From contig JBBRCX010000005.1 of assembly GCA_038204465.1 (NCBI GenBank), positions 23,313 to 87,312 of the forward strand: a stretch of 64,000 nt of DNA. Direction: 5' to 3'. A model generated the notes under the pieces. It saw nothing but the letters and a program-made list of their open reading frames with translations. It did not search any database and was not told where the DNA came from. Positions 1 through 9,493 of the stretch are shown here, piece after piece. Position 1 is the first letter of the stretch; every line of letters begins with the position of its first letter. The stretch is from JBBRCX01 sp038204465 (lineage in GTDB: Bacteria > Planctomycetota > Phycisphaerae > Tepidisphaerales > Tepidisphaeraceae). The position numbers and the translations under genes are program-made.

Positions 1-772
1 TCCCCGGTTTCATCACCCGCTTGAAGCTGGACTGGCCCTCGGCGGCGGTGGCGTCATCCAAGTTCTCCGGGCCATAAGCGCCGGACACGCCAAATGGCTT
101 ACCCCAGGGAAACAGCCCCACCTCGAAGCTGCCGTTGTCTAGGTAATTGCCCTTTCGGGCCGGCGGTTTCTCCACGGGCACGGTCTCCAGAATCTCGCCG
201 GCCTTGATGGGGATTCTGTTCGCGTCGGTCGTCAGGAATACGCCTTGGACGATATAGTACTGTTCCTGCTTCTTCGCTGTGTCCGCCACGATGTCGCTGG
301 GAAAGTAGCGCAGTACGATCTGCTTGAATTGGGTGTTGGGCTCGAACAACGCGCCGGGCGTCCAGTCGAACCGCTTGATCTCCACAGGCCGTGTCACGTC
401 CGACACCGTCGCCTCCATTCTCCCCTCGTAGAAGTTCTTGACAAACAGGCGATAGGCCGGCCCATAGGGGAGCGGCTTGTCCAACTTGATCACGAACTCC
501 TTGGGCGCGGGCAGCGGGCCGGTCCCGGAATAGTTGAAGCTCACCATCGCACCGCCGATGCCCTGCCAGTCGTTCGGATCTTTGGATCCCTCGAACTTCC
601 CCTGCCCGTCGCCCGCGAACGGCCAGAGCTCCTGACCTTTCCACATCCGGCTAAAGGTGAAATTCGCGGGCGCGATCTCGCCCTGGCCGGAGGGCGCTGT
701 CGGGGGCGCCTGGGCCGCGGCGCTGGACACGACGAAAAGCGTCAGGAAAACAGAGGCGAGTTGTTTCCGCAT
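1..772 (-). CDS. Secreted protein of unknown function, 3' part missing (window edge)
   Basis: Reading on the minus strand from an ATG at 772 gives 257 uninterrupted codons that run off the left edge, so the C-terminus is not seen. The first ~21 residues (MRKQLASVFLTLFVVSSAAAQ) are a clear Sec signal peptide with an AAAQA-type cleavage site. Residues ~35-190 look like a beta-rich carbohydrate-binding-like domain (WPFAGDGQGKFEGSKDPNDW, then FNYSGTGPLPAPKEFVIKL). From ~212 a second module begins with DNGSFEVGLFPWGKPFG, the pattern that opens many family 4/9-type carbohydrate-binding modules. A periplasmic or exported glycan-active enzyme is plausible, but the catalytic part, if any, lies outside. 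The other frames here are rich in Arg, Gly and Ala and are shadows. Confidence 0.7.
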   Translation of the reverse strand, partial: MRKQLASVFLTLFVVSSAAAQAPPTAPSGQGEIAPANFTFSRMWKGQELWPFAGDGQGKFEGSKDPNDWQGIGGAMVSFNYSGTGPLPAPKEFVIKLDKPLPYGPAYRLFVKNFYEGRMEATVSDVTRPVEIKRFDWTPGALFEPNTQFKQIVLRYFPSDIVADTAKKQEQYYIVQGVFLTTDANRIPIKAGEILETVPVEKPPARKGNYLDNGSFEVGLFPWGKPFGVSGAYGPENLDDATAAEGQSSFKRVMKPG

Positions 773-970
773 GAACGGATTCCTTCCTGCACGGGCTGGT
801 CGGAACTGTCGACGTAGTTGCGGTAGACCTTCGTAGCCAGGCCGCGCTCCAGCCGTATGTCTGACCGTCCCGCGGTCAGCGAAGGTTTCACCCAAATCCA
901 CGTTGCGCCCGGGCCACCGCGTCCCTGAGATCCATCGAGTGCCGCCCCGGGAGGGTTTTCATGCGCCTGT

Positions 971-3268
971 CTACCCCGTGCGTCCCGCGAGGCTGGCGAT
1001 GACCACCGTCAGGTCGTGCGGATCGACCGGCTTGGGCACGTGCACCTGGAAGCCCGCGAGCAGGGCCTGGCGTCGGTCTTCCTCGTGGACGAACGCCGTC
1101 AGCGCCACCGCCGGGAGGTCGCGGGCGGTGTAACCGGCTTTGCGCACTTGGCGCATCAGGTCGAAACCGTCTTCACCGGGCATGCCAACATCGCTGACCA
1201 GCACCTGCGGGTTCACCTTCGGCACCAGTTGCATCGCTTCGGCGGCGCTGCCCGCCGCCGTCACCGTTGCCCCGGCCTGTTCCAGCACCTTGGTGAGAAG
1301 CCGCCGGGCATCGGCCTCATCGTCCACCACCAGCAGGCGCAGGCCGTCGAGGCGCACGACGGGCAGGCCGGAAGGGGCGGCATCTTCCGATTCATCCCCC
1401 GCTCCCGGCTCGCCGCCGCTCTCGTCAGGGAGGGCGCGGACGGCTCGGATGGGAAGGCGGACGGTGAAGGTCGAGCCGCGCCCCTCGCCTTCGCTGTGCG
1501 CTTCCACCGTCCCGCCGTGCATTTCCACCAGTTGTTTGACGATGAACAGCCCCAGCCCCAGTCCGCCGAATTTTCGCCGCGTGCTGCTGTCGGCCTGCCG
1601 GTAGCGCTCGAAGACGAAGGGCACAAGCTCCGCAGACATCCCTTGACCCGTGTCGCTCACCCGGATTTTCACCGCGGACTGCTCGCGCGACAGCCGGACG
1701 CTCACCGTTCCGCCCTTGGGCGTGAACTTGACGGCGTTGGACAGCAGGTTCCACACGACCTGCTGCATCCGCACCGCATCGCAGAAGGCGCGATTGGCGG
1801 CGGGATCAAGCTCCGTCTTCAGCGTGATGTTCTTCGCCTCCGCCGCCGCGCGCACCACGTCGAGCCCCGCCTTGACGACTTCCGTCAATTCGCTTGGCTT
1901 GGTCTCCAGCCGCATCTTGCCCGAGATGATGCGGGACACGTCCAGCACGTCCTCGATCAATTGCACCTGCATCCGCGTGTTGCGGTCGATGACGTCCAGC
2001 CCCTCGTGCCAGTCCGCCTCTTCGCACCCTTCGGCCCGCAGAATGCTCATCCAGCCGACGATGGCGTTGAGCGGCGTACGCAGCTCGTGGCTGAGCATGG
2101 CGAGGAACAAATCCTTGGAGTGGTTGGCGGCTTCGGCCTCCTGCTTCGCCTCGCGCTCGTGGGCCTCGCTCCGGCGCAGCGCCTCCTCGGCCCGCTTGCG
2201 TTCCTGAGCCTCGGTGTCTCGAGAGATGATGATGGCCGCGGCGTGTGTCAAAATGCCGGCCAGTTCCAGGTCGCGCGGCCCGGCGTCGCGCGGCTCCCTG
2301 AAGTACATCGCAAACGTACCCACGACTCTGCCCGCGTAAGTCTGGATCGGGAAGGACCAGCAGGCGCGAAAATCGTGCTCCTGTGCTATGTGCAGCCACG
2401 GCTCCCACAGCGGGTCCTCGGTGACATCCCTCACGATCACCGGGCGCCCCAGATACGCGGCCATGCCGCACGATGGAGAGTTCGGGCCGATCTCAAGCCC
2501 GTCAACGCAGCGGGCATAGGACTCGGGCATGACCCCCGCCCCCGCAACGGGATGCAGACAGGCGCCGTCGGCATCGACGATGAAGAAGGCCGCTCGGGCG
2601 TCGCCGCCTCCTTGTCCCATGGCGGTGCGGGCAAGAATCTGGAGCGATATTGCAATCGAAGCGCCATTGACAGCCGCCTCAAACGCCTCCTTTTGCCCGG
2701 CGAGGCGGGCTTCGCTCTCCCGCAGCTCGGCGGTGAGTTTCTCCGCCTCGCCCGTCAGTTCATGCTGCCGGACCCCAAACACCAGCAGCGCCTCGTTGAT
2801 CGCGGCGGCTGCCTTGCGGAAGGTCGAGACCTCGGTCGCGTCCGTCACCTGGATCATGACCCCCACGGGCTTCTTCGCCCCCCCCGCAGGCTCGCTCACC
2901 GGGCCCAAGATCGCCCACACCCGGTACGACCAATGCGTGGTCATCGCCCCCCCCTCTCCCTCCAGAGCGCCCCGGCCGTGCTCCTGCTCGGCGAGCACTT
3001 CGGGCGTCCCGGTGGCGAAGACGCGGTCCAGGAGCGGGGCACAGCCGTTGGCCATCCCCTCGGGCACCGCCTCCGCGAAGGGGCGCCCCATCAGGTGGTG
3101 GTCCTCTGTCCCGAGAAGCTGGTGGAACGCCCGGTTCGCGTAGCGCACGATGTGGGTCGGGCCCTCGACCGCGACCATCGGCTGGGGCGACCGCTCGGCC
3201 AGGAACCGGCATAGCTGAGGGAACTCCGGTGGCTGCTCCCAACCGGCGTGTTGTAGTTTCGCTTCCAT
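971..3268 (-). CDS. Hybrid sensor histidine kinase (PAS-GAF-HisKA-HATPase-REC)
   Basis: 765 residues, cytoplasmic, with no membrane segment. A PAS-like domain spans ~20-145, a helical linker ~150-195, and a GAF-like domain ~200-350 (PSCGMAAYLGRPVIVRDV). The HisKA domain has the H-box LSHELRTPLNAIVGWM with the phospho-acceptor His394. The ATPase has an N-box around NLLSNAVKF (~508), a G1 box DTGQGM (~539) and a GLGLGL loop. A receiver domain ~643-760 carries the DD pair at 649-650, acceptor Asp693 (VSDVGMPGEDGF) and the conserved Thr/Lys region. It should autophosphorylate on His394 and pass phosphate to its own receiver. It lies 45 bases downstream of the KaiC-like gene on the same strand, so the two probably form one signalling unit. 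The signal and final output are unknown. Confidence 0.93.
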   Translation of the reverse strand: MEAKLQHAGWEQPPEFPQLCRFLAERSPQPMVAVEGPTHIVRYANRAFHQLLGTEDHHLMGRPFAEAVPEGMANGCAPLLDRVFATGTPEVLAEQEHGRGALEGEGGAMTTHWSYRVWAILGPVSEPAGGAKKPVGVMIQVTDATEVSTFRKAAAAINEALLVFGVRQHELTGEAEKLTAELRESEARLAGQKEAFEAAVNGASIAISLQILARTAMGQGGGDARAAFFIVDADGACLHPVAGAGVMPESYARCVDGLEIGPNSPSCGMAAYLGRPVIVRDVTEDPLWEPWLHIAQEHDFRACWSFPIQTYAGRVVGTFAMYFREPRDAGPRDLELAGILTHAAAIIISRDTEAQERKRAEEALRRSEAHEREAKQEAEAANHSKDLFLAMLSHELRTPLNAIVGWMSILRAEGCEEADWHEGLDVIDRNTRMQVQLIEDVLDVSRIISGKMRLETKPSELTEVVKAGLDVVRAAAEAKNITLKTELDPAANRAFCDAVRMQQVVWNLLSNAVKFTPKGGTVSVRLSREQSAVKIRVSDTGQGMSAELVPFVFERYRQADSSTRRKFGGLGLGLFIVKQLVEMHGGTVEAHSEGEGRGSTFTVRLPIRAVRALPDESGGEPGAGDESEDAAPSGLPVVRLDGLRLLVVDDEADARRLLTKVLEQAGATVTAAGSAAEAMQLVPKVNPQVLVSDVGMPGEDGFDLMRQVRKAGYTARDLPAVALTAFVHEEDRRQALLAGFQVHVPKPVDPHDLTVVIASLAGRTG

Positions 3269-3313
3269 GCCGTGATCGCTTCCGCCGGTGGCGTACGACG
3301 CCCCCGGCGCCTA

Positions 3314-4852
3314 CTACCGATTCTTGGTCAGGTCGTCCATCGATCCCGCGATGCTCGCCAGCCCCTGATCCCACGGGCCGGGGATGCCGGTGGTCAGCCC
3401 GCGGTAACCCTTGAGGCGCTCGCCGATGACGATCCCCTTGTTGGTCACCTGGTACTCGCGCAGGTCGATCGAGTGCTTGCCGCTGCGCATCTTGACGATC
3501 ATCAGCATCCGGCGGAGCTGGCCGTCGATCGACACATAGCGGAGGCGCATGATGTCGTCGGAGAGGAACGAGATGCCGAAGTTGGAGAGGCCCATCGAGG
3601 TGAAGTCCTCCTCGATCTCGACCGTCGAGATGATGGTCACGCCCAGCCGGGTGAGCGCGACGATCATGCGATAGAGCGATTCGCGGAAGTCGGTGCGGAA
3701 GCCGGGCGCCAGGGCCAGCTCGAAGCCCACCAGCGAGTCGATCACCAGCCGCTTGGCCTTGACCCGCTTCACCGCGGCCACGACCTCGTGCACCGTCTCG
3801 TCCACCGAGAGGTCCAGGGGCCGCAGGTAGATGATCTCCAGCGTGCCGTCCTTGAGGGCCGCGTCGATGTTGAGGCCCAGCTTGGCCCCGCGGGCCGCGT
3901 ACTCGTCGGGGAGCTCCTCGAAGACGGCAACGACCCCCGGCTCGCCCTTCCTGATCCCCTCGGCGATGAAGTGGGCGCCCAGGATCGACTTGCCTGACCC
4001 CGAGGGTCCGCCGAGCAACATGCTGTGCCCGGAGGGGATGCCCCCGCCCAGCATCTTATCGAGTTCGGGGACGCCGGTACCGAGCCGGCGCGTGCCCTTC
4101 TTCTTGTCGGCGGGCCCGGTGAGGCCGAAGGTCCGCGGGAAGGCCTGCACCCCGTTGCCGGTGATGCGGAAGGTGTGCAGCCCGGGCACCGATTCCTGGC
4201 CGCGCAGCTTCATGACCTGCATCTTGCGCACGATGGAGCTGCGCTCGACCGTCTGGTAGAGCCAGAAAAGCCCGTCGGCGACGGTGAAGACGGGGTTGTC
4301 GCGGATCTCCTCCTCGGCGTACTCGCCGATCAGGAACGTGGTCGCCTGCCAACTGGTCAGGTGCAGGGCCAGGCGCTGCACGAAGCCTTGGAGCTCCACC
4401 TCCCCGCCCCCGCCCCCGCCCCCGCCACTCCCACCTCGGGCCTTGCGCACCACGGTGCGGAATGAATCCACCACCACGATGCCGGGGCCGATGGCCTCGA
4501 CCTGCTTGACGATCTCGGCCAGCACCGCGTCCAGGTCCTGCTCCAGCACCAGCTCGCTGAGGTTGACAAAGCGCACGGCCTTATTCAACTTGGCCTGGTC
4601 GAAGAAGCTGTACTGCTGCTGGTAGCGGAGCATCTTGATCGCCGGCTCGCCCAGCACGGTGAAGTACAGCGCGGGCCTGGCCGGGGTGGCGTTGGCGAAC
4701 ATGATCTGGTGGACAAGGGTGGTCTTGCCGCACCCGGGGGATCCCGCAATGATGTTGAAGGAGAACTCGGGCAGCCCCCCGCCCAGGACTTCGTCCAGGC
4801 CGGGCACGCCGGTCTTGAGTTTGCGGATGACGACTCTGGTATGACCGCTCAT
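3314..4852 (-). CDS. KaiC-like double RecA-fold ATPase
   Basis: 512 residues made of two RecA/KaiC domains. The first has Walker A GSPGCGKTT (37-45) and a Walker B-like IVVVDS (~125-130). The second has GGPSGSGKS (281-289) and RLVIDS. Both begin with the KaiC-family signature (TGVPGLDEVLGGGLP; TGVPELDKMLGGGIP). KaiC relatives outside cyanobacteria act as signalling ATPases paired with histidine kinases; a circadian role is not implied. Residues ~140-150 are a run of glycines interrupted by one serine, encoded by a GGGGGC-type simple repeat (4397-4430), absent from typical KaiC and prone to slippage. The ATG overlaps the stop of the upstream small gene by four bases (ATGA), indicating translational coupling. 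The downstream partner is the hybrid kinase. Confidence 0.92.
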   Translation of the reverse strand: MSGHTRVVIRKLKTGVPGLDEVLGGGLPEFSFNIIAGSPGCGKTTLVHQIMFANATPARPALYFTVLGEPAIKMLRYQQQYSFFDQAKLNKAVRFVNLSELVLEQDLDAVLAEIVKQVEAIGPGIVVVDSFRTVVRKARGGSGGGGGGGGEVELQGFVQRLALHLTSWQATTFLIGEYAEEEIRDNPVFTVADGLFWLYQTVERSSIVRKMQVMKLRGQESVPGLHTFRITGNGVQAFPRTFGLTGPADKKKGTRRLGTGVPELDKMLGGGIPSGHSMLLGGPSGSGKSILGAHFIAEGIRKGEPGVVAVFEELPDEYAARGAKLGLNIDAALKDGTLEIIYLRPLDLSVDETVHEVVAAVKRVKAKRLVIDSLVGFELALAPGFRTDFRESLYRMIVALTRLGVTIISTVEIEEDFTSMGLSNFGISFLSDDIMRLRYVSIDGQLRRMLMIVKMRSGKHSIDLREYQVTNKGIVIGERLKGYRGLTTGIPGPWDQGLASIAGSMDDLTKNR

Positions 4853-5316
4853 GGTGTGTCCTTGGTTCTTGAACGAAGTGCGCCCGCGGGCACATCCGGC
4901 CAGGCGCTGCGCAGCAGTTGGAGCGTGAGCGGCTCGCCGATGAAAATGACCAGGAGATCCAACAGCTGGGCCACGAGGACCTGGCCCCCCGCCCCCTCAC
5001 TCGCCCCCGTGCTTGACTCGCCGCGAACCTTCTCCAGCCCCGCCAGAGAACCGTCCTCGAGGACCTGCACGGCCGCGAGCGAATGCTCCTGCGCCTTGGC
5101 GAGCGTCAACGCCCGCGTCAGGAGAGACCGGAAGCCCGCGGTCCCCGCGAAGGCCGTGAGAACCTCGCGCAGCCCCTCACAGACCCGCACCGCGTGATCC
5201 GCGGGGCTCGCCGCAGTCCCGCCGCTCCCCCTACCTCCAGAGTTCTTTCCGCGAGCCGCCTCAAGGGCGAACAGCCCGCGTGCCAGATCGAGTGATGTGG
5301 GAGAAGCCGAATTCAT
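4849..5316 (-). CDS. Small helical protein of unknown function, first gene of the KaiC-kinase operon
   Basis: 155 residues from ATG 5316; an AAAGG lies 8-9 bases upstream. An in-frame GTG at 5325 is possible but less well placed. No signal peptide. The N-terminal third has a low-complexity Gly/Ser stretch (~26-40). The rest is predicted helical, with HAVRVCEGLREVLTAFAGTAGF and a hydrophobic C-terminal helix (VLVAQLLDLLVIFIGEPLT). I cannot assign a family with confidence; from memory, similar short proteins occur beside KaiC-like genes in other bacteria. The ATGA overlap with the KaiC-like start suggests co-synthesis, perhaps as a small partner of the ATPase or kinase. Confidence 0.72.
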   Translation of the reverse strand: MNSASPTSLDLARGLFALEAARGKNSGGRGSGGTAASPADHAVRVCEGLREVLTAFAGTAGFRSLLTRALTLAKAQEHSLAAVQVLEDGSLAGLEKVRGESSTGASEGAGGQVLVAQLLDLLVIFIGEPLTLQLLRSAWPDVPAGALRSRTKDTP

Positions 5317-5577
5317 CGAGCGCACCTTTCAGCGCAGAGACCCATCCAGGCCGCGGGTGGCCGCAGGTTCGAGCCGCGACGCAGAACAAAGAGTTCCGGC
5401 CCCTCCCGCGCCCGTGAAGATACATTTTCCATAGGGCGACATTCTACCGCAATCCCTCCTACGATGTCTGAAGGGCCGCCAGGTCTGGGGGACAGATCGT
5501 AATGCAACTTTTGCATCGCCTTTGGAAGTTCGGCTTCGTCGTGTGTATTCTTGTGAAAAATAACCAAGGAGCCGACC

Positions 5578-6988
5578 ATGCGCGCGCAGAGACACGAATC
5601 GATGAAGAGTCGTGAGGTGTTGCAGTGGGTCTGGGTCGGCGTGATTCTGGCTGGCGTGGCGGCCGTCGTGGCCGCATGCTCCATGTCCAAAGACGACCGC
5701 GCGGGCAGCGCAGCGGTTTCTGCGGCAAACACCGCTCCCCCCGCCGGGTACGATCGCGAAATCCAAGACTACGCCAAGCGAATGCTCGAAGAAGGGAGAC
5801 ATACGTTTCGCTTCGACACCTTCGGCTCCGAGGAATTCTGGGGCGGCAAGGTGCGGCTGCACGAGGCCATCGCCGGCGAGAAACTCGGCGGCGTCGGCAA
5901 GGGCGTCAGCCCGAAGGCCGCGCTCGCGCTTGGCTTGAAGGTCGATGCCGAGGCGCTTCCGGCCGATCTCGTCGCCAGGATCAAAGCCAACCAGGTCGAT
6001 ATGGATGATCCGGCGACCACCGCCGCGCTGTTGAAACTGAACGCCGTCGTCGGCGTGACCGGGTTCTTTAATCCCGACGGCAAACTTCGATCGATGGGCA
6101 TCCAGTGCGCGATGTGTCATTCAACGGTCGATGATTCGTTCGCCCCCGGCATCGGCAAGCGCCTCGATGGCTGGGGCAACCGCGATCTCAACATCGGTGC
6201 GATCGTGGCCACCGCGCCCAACCTCCAGCCATTCAGCGAGCTGCTTGGCGTCGATGTGGAGACGGTCAAGAGCGTGCTGAACAGTTGGGGACCCGGCCGG
6301 TATGACGCGGAGTTGAATACGGACGGCAAGGCCAAGCGGCCCGACGGAAAGACCGCCGCGACGCTGATGCCCTCAGCCTTCGGTTTGGCAGGCGTCAACC
6401 AGCACACCTGGACCGGCGGATGGGGCACCGTCACGTATTGGAACGCTTACGTCGCCAACACCCAGATGCACGGCAAAGGCACCTTTCATTGATGCACGCC
6501 TTAACGACGCCGAGCAGTACCCGGTCGCCGCGAAAGCCGGCTGGGGACACAAGCGCGATGAGGTCGATCTGATCACATCTAAGCTGGCGGCCCTTGACTT
6601 CTACCAGCTCGCGATGCCGACGCCCAAAGCGCCCGAAGGCAGCTTCAACAGGGACGCCGCGGCGCGCGGACAGGGATTGTTCAACGGCGCGGCCAAGTGC
6701 GCCACGTGCCATGTCCCGCCGCTGTACACCGAGCCCGGTCACAACCTGCACACGGCCGAGGAAATCGGCATTGACGACTTCCAGGCCAGCCGCGGGCCTG
6801 CGCGCAGCTACGTCACGACGCCGCTTCGGGCGCTCTTCGACACTCAGAAAATCCATAAAGGCGGCTTCTACCACGACGGGCGTTTCGCCGCGCTCAACGA
6901 CGTGGTCGAGCACTACAACGGCTTCTTGAAACTGCGGCTCAGCGACAAAAACAAAGCGGATTTGATCGAGTATTTGAAATCCCTTTAA
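5578..6988 (+). pseudogene. Di-heme cytochrome c-family lipoprotein, interrupted by a one-base frameshift
   Basis: Start ATG 5578 has AAGGAG seven bases upstream. The leader GVILAGVAAVVAAC ends in a lipobox-type Cys, so a lipoprotein is likely. The first reading frame (5578-6492) carries the heme motif CAMCH. It ends at a TGA just after GKGTF, and the next frame continues without a gap as DARLNDAEQYPVAAKAGWG through the second heme motif CATCH to TAA at 6988. Removing one T from the CTTT at ~6485 restores a single ~469-residue protein reading GTFIDARLND. The family (class I, two CxxCH) usually works in periplasmic electron transfer. Both halves are otherwise intact, so a recent mutation or a sequencing error are both possible. 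The gene diverges from the KaiC operon. Confidence 0.85.
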
Positions 6989-7051
6989 TCGGAGAAGTCC
7001 GCCGACGCCTTGCGCCGGGCGATCGAGCTTCGCCCAAGCAATCCGCTGCCG
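6989..7051 (+). pseudogene. Possible remnant of a tetratricopeptide-repeat gene
   Basis: Directly after the cytochrome stop, in the same frame, the sequence reads EKSADALRRAIELRPSNP, which fits one TPR helix pair end (A..AL..AIEL.P.NP). There is no start codon and no further repeat before the convergent Nudix gene. It looks like a scrap of a lost downstream gene, but at 18 residues chance cannot be excluded. Confidence 0.3.
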
Positions 7052-7082
7052 CATGAACCTGGGATTACGGTTCACATGCCGC

Positions 7083-7661
7083 TTAGGACAGCAGGCCGCG
7101 AGCCTTCAAAAGGGTTTGTGCTTTAAGAATCAGGACGCAGCTCGCTCCGTGCGTGATCTGGCCGGTCATGACCCGATGAAGAGCTTGCGTAAACGGGAGT
7201 TTGACCACCGAGAGAACCTCGCCGGGCTCAAGATGTTGCGAAGTCGCCTTGAGGCCGAGAGCGACGAACATAAAATTCGGGGACGAGATCACAGTGGTGA
7301 AGGGATCGATCCTGCCCGCATCAAGCCACTCGTGGGCCTGTAAGCCAAGCTCCTCGTCGAGTTCCCGTTTCGCGGCACTGAGCGGCTCCTCGCCATCGTC
7401 AATGACGCCGCCCGCTACCTCCAGCGACATCCGTCCGACACCATACCTGTACGCGCTGGTAAGAAATGTTTGAAGGTCTTCGGTGATTGGTAGTACCGAC
7501 GATCCTACCTTCATCGTGACCACACCAAAAATTCCCTCCTGTCCACCCTGCCGAAGGACCCGATCTTCACGGACCGATATCCATCGATTCCGATACACCT
7601 CTTTCCTCGAGAGCACCTTGAATGGCGATGCCCCTTCCGGCTTGTCCGTTTCCTGGGTCAT
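7083..7661 (-). CDS. Nudix hydrolase, ADP-ribose pyrophosphatase-like
   Basis: 192 residues, cytoplasmic. The Nudix box is complete, GVIDDGEEPLSAAKREL then DEELGL, matching G-x5-E-x7-RE-U-xEE-x-G-U, which binds the divalent metal for pyrophosphate hydrolysis. The N-terminal strand pattern (VYRNRWISVREDRVL) and length fit the NudF/ADP-ribose pyrophosphatase subgroup, which cleaves nucleoside-diphosphate-linked metabolites. Exact substrate cannot be read from sequence. It stands alone, convergent with the cytochrome gene and divergent from the GH20-like gene, whose long upstream open frame is only its shadow. Confidence 0.88.
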   Translation of the reverse strand: MTQETDKPEGASPFKVLSRKEVYRNRWISVREDRVLRQGGQEGIFGVVTMKVGSSVLPITEDLQTFLTSAYRYGVGRMSLEVAGGVIDDGEEPLSAAKRELDEELGLQAHEWLDAGRIDPFTTVISSPNFMFVALGLKATSQHLEPGEVLSVVKLPFTQALHRVMTGQITHGASCVLILKAQTLLKARGLLS

Positions 7662-7731
7662 TCGATTACTCTATCACGTGAAGGCCCTTCTTCTGCGTCG
7701 GCCTTGCCGGGCGGGCAACGAATCCGGGACC

Positions 7732-9477
7732 ATGAATCCAGCACAGGAAATTCTGCTCTTACCCCTGCCGCGAACACTTGAACGTAAAAACGGGAACTGC
7801 GCCCAGACCAAACCAATCGTTTCGATCGATCCGTCGCTCGCCAAACCGCAGGGTTATCGGCTGTCGATTACTCCCCAGGACATCCGCATCCGGGGCCATG
7901 ACCCGGCCGGCGCGTTTTACGGCGAGCAGACGTTCAAACAGCTTTCGCGGCAGTTCGGGAAAAATGTGCCATGCATGGAAATCGAGGATTGGCCGGACTT
8001 CCCGGTGCGCGGCGTCGTGTTGGATATCAGCCGCGACAAGGTTCCGACGATGCAGACCCTGTACGCGCTGTTAGACGAGTTGGCTCAGATGAAGGTCAAT
8101 CAACTCCAGCTCTATACCGAACACACTTTTGCCTACTCGCAGCATCAGCAGGTGTGGGAACACTCCAGCCCGATGAGCACCCATGAGGTTCGCGACCTCG
8201 ATCGATATTGCCGAAAGCTGTTTATCGACCTGGTTCCGAACCAGAATTCGTTCGGCCATATGGAGCGGTGGCTCAAGTTTGATCGCTACAAGCCCTTGGC
8301 GGAGGCGCCGAACGGATTCACCATGCCGTGGGGAATGTTCTGGGACGGGCCGTTCAGTTTGTGCCCATCGGATCCGCGGAGCATTGAACTGTTGCGCGGG
8401 TTGTACGATGAGTTGCTGCCGAACTTTTCGAGCAGCTTATTCAATGTCTGCTGCGACGAGACGTACGACGTCGGCCAGGGCAGGAGTAAGGTCGAAGCAC
8501 CGAAGTGCGGCGCCGCCCGGCTCTACGTGGAATTCCTGAACAAGGTGAACGACCTGGTGAAGAGTCACCGCCGGACGATGATGTTCTGGGGCGACATTAT
8601 TCTGCACAACCCGGAACTGATCGGCGAATTACCAAGGGATGTGATCGCCCTGGAATGGGGCTATGAAGCGGATCATCCGTTCGACAAGGAAGGCAGGGTT
8701 CTCCACGATGCGGGGATTCCGTTCTATGTCTGCCCTGGCACGAGCAGCTGGGCGTCCATCGCCGGGCGATCGGACAACGCGGTGGCCAACCTTGCCAATG
8801 CGGCGGAAAATGGGCTGAAGCACGGGGCCATCGGATATCTCATTACCGATTGGGGCGACTACGGACACTTGCAGTACCAGCCGATCAGCTACGTCGGCTT
8901 TGCTGCGGGGGCGGCGTATAGCTGGTGTTTCGAGACGAACAAAAACATTCCATTGCGCGACGTGTTGAATCTCCACGTGTTCCGCGACCACGCAGGCGCG
9001 ATGGCGAAGGTGGCCTGGGACCTGGGCAACGTCTATCAGACGCTGAAACTGGTCGGCAATGCGTCGTCCCTGTTCCGGGTTTTCATCCCGTCCTCCGCGA
9101 GTTCCAGCGGGGTGGAGGACATCACCCGCGCGAGTCTCGACGCGGCCCAGAATGCCATCGACAACGCAATGGCCCCGATCGATTCGGTGAAGATGGACCG
9201 GCCCGACGCCAACCTGGTGATCGATGAGTTCAAGAACGCCGCGGCCATGCTCAAGCACGCCTGCCGGCGCGGGCGCTGGCTTCTGGATTGCCAAGCCGAA
9301 GATCGCGGTGCTCTGGCGGCTGAGTTGCGGCGCGTCGTGGCCGAGCACAGATGTCTATGGCTCCTCCGCAACCGCCCCGGCGGATTGCCCGATAGCTGCC
9401 GGCGGATGGAGGAATATCTGCCGCAGTATATCGCCGGCACCCCGCCGCCAACGCCCAAACCCGGCGGGATGTATTAA
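7732..9477 (+). CDS. Glycoside hydrolase family 20-like beta-hexosaminidase
   Basis: 581 residues from ATG 7732. The frame is open further upstream, but that stretch lies over the Nudix gene and is an antisense shadow. An N-terminal GH20b-like domain (RGHDPAGAFYGEQTFKQL) precedes a TIM-barrel opening with WPDFPVRGVVLDISRDKVPT. The Asp242-Glu243 pair (CCDETYDVG) is the GH20 catalytic pair used with substrate-assisted chemistry on N-acetylhexosamines. There is no signal peptide, so it probably acts on imported oligosaccharides in the cytoplasm. The C-terminal ~100 residues are helical and less conserved. A hairpin lies just after the stop. Confidence 0.85.
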   Translation: MNPAQEILLLPLPRTLERKNGNCAQTKPIVSIDPSLAKPQGYRLSITPQDIRIRGHDPAGAFYGEQTFKQLSRQFGKNVPCMEIEDWPDFPVRGVVLDISRDKVPTMQTLYALLDELAQMKVNQLQLYTEHTFAYSQHQQVWEHSSPMSTHEVRDLDRYCRKLFIDLVPNQNSFGHMERWLKFDRYKPLAEAPNGFTMPWGMFWDGPFSLCPSDPRSIELLRGLYDELLPNFSSSLFNVCCDETYDVGQGRSKVEAPKCGAARLYVEFLNKVNDLVKSHRRTMMFWGDIILHNPELIGELPRDVIALEWGYEADHPFDKEGRVLHDAGIPFYVCPGTSSWASIAGRSDNAVANLANAAENGLKHGAIGYLITDWGDYGHLQYQPISYVGFAAGAAYSWCFETNKNIPLRDVLNLHVFRDHAGAMAKVAWDLGNVYQTLKLVGNASSLFRVFIPSSASSSGVEDITRASLDAAQNAIDNAMAPIDSVKMDRPDANLVIDEFKNAAAMLKHACRRGRWLLDCQAEDRGALAAELRRVVAEHRCLWLLRNRPGGLPDSCRRMEEYLPQYIAGTPPPTPKPGGMY

Positions 9478-9493
9478 TTCACTAACAAGTGAG

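Noticed and set aside
1016..3214. Long plus-strand open frame opposite the hybrid kinase
   Set aside because: Arg/His/Pro-rich with no domain; antisense to a gene with complete PAS, GAF, HisKA, ATPase and receiver motifs.
5329..6120. Minus-strand frame opposite the cytochrome
   Set aside because: Shadow of the cytochrome coding sequence; no motif.
7483..7731. 83-residue N-terminal extension of the GH20-like gene
   Set aside because: It overlies the Nudix gene on the other strand and has no GH20 character; ATG 7732 fits the family start.
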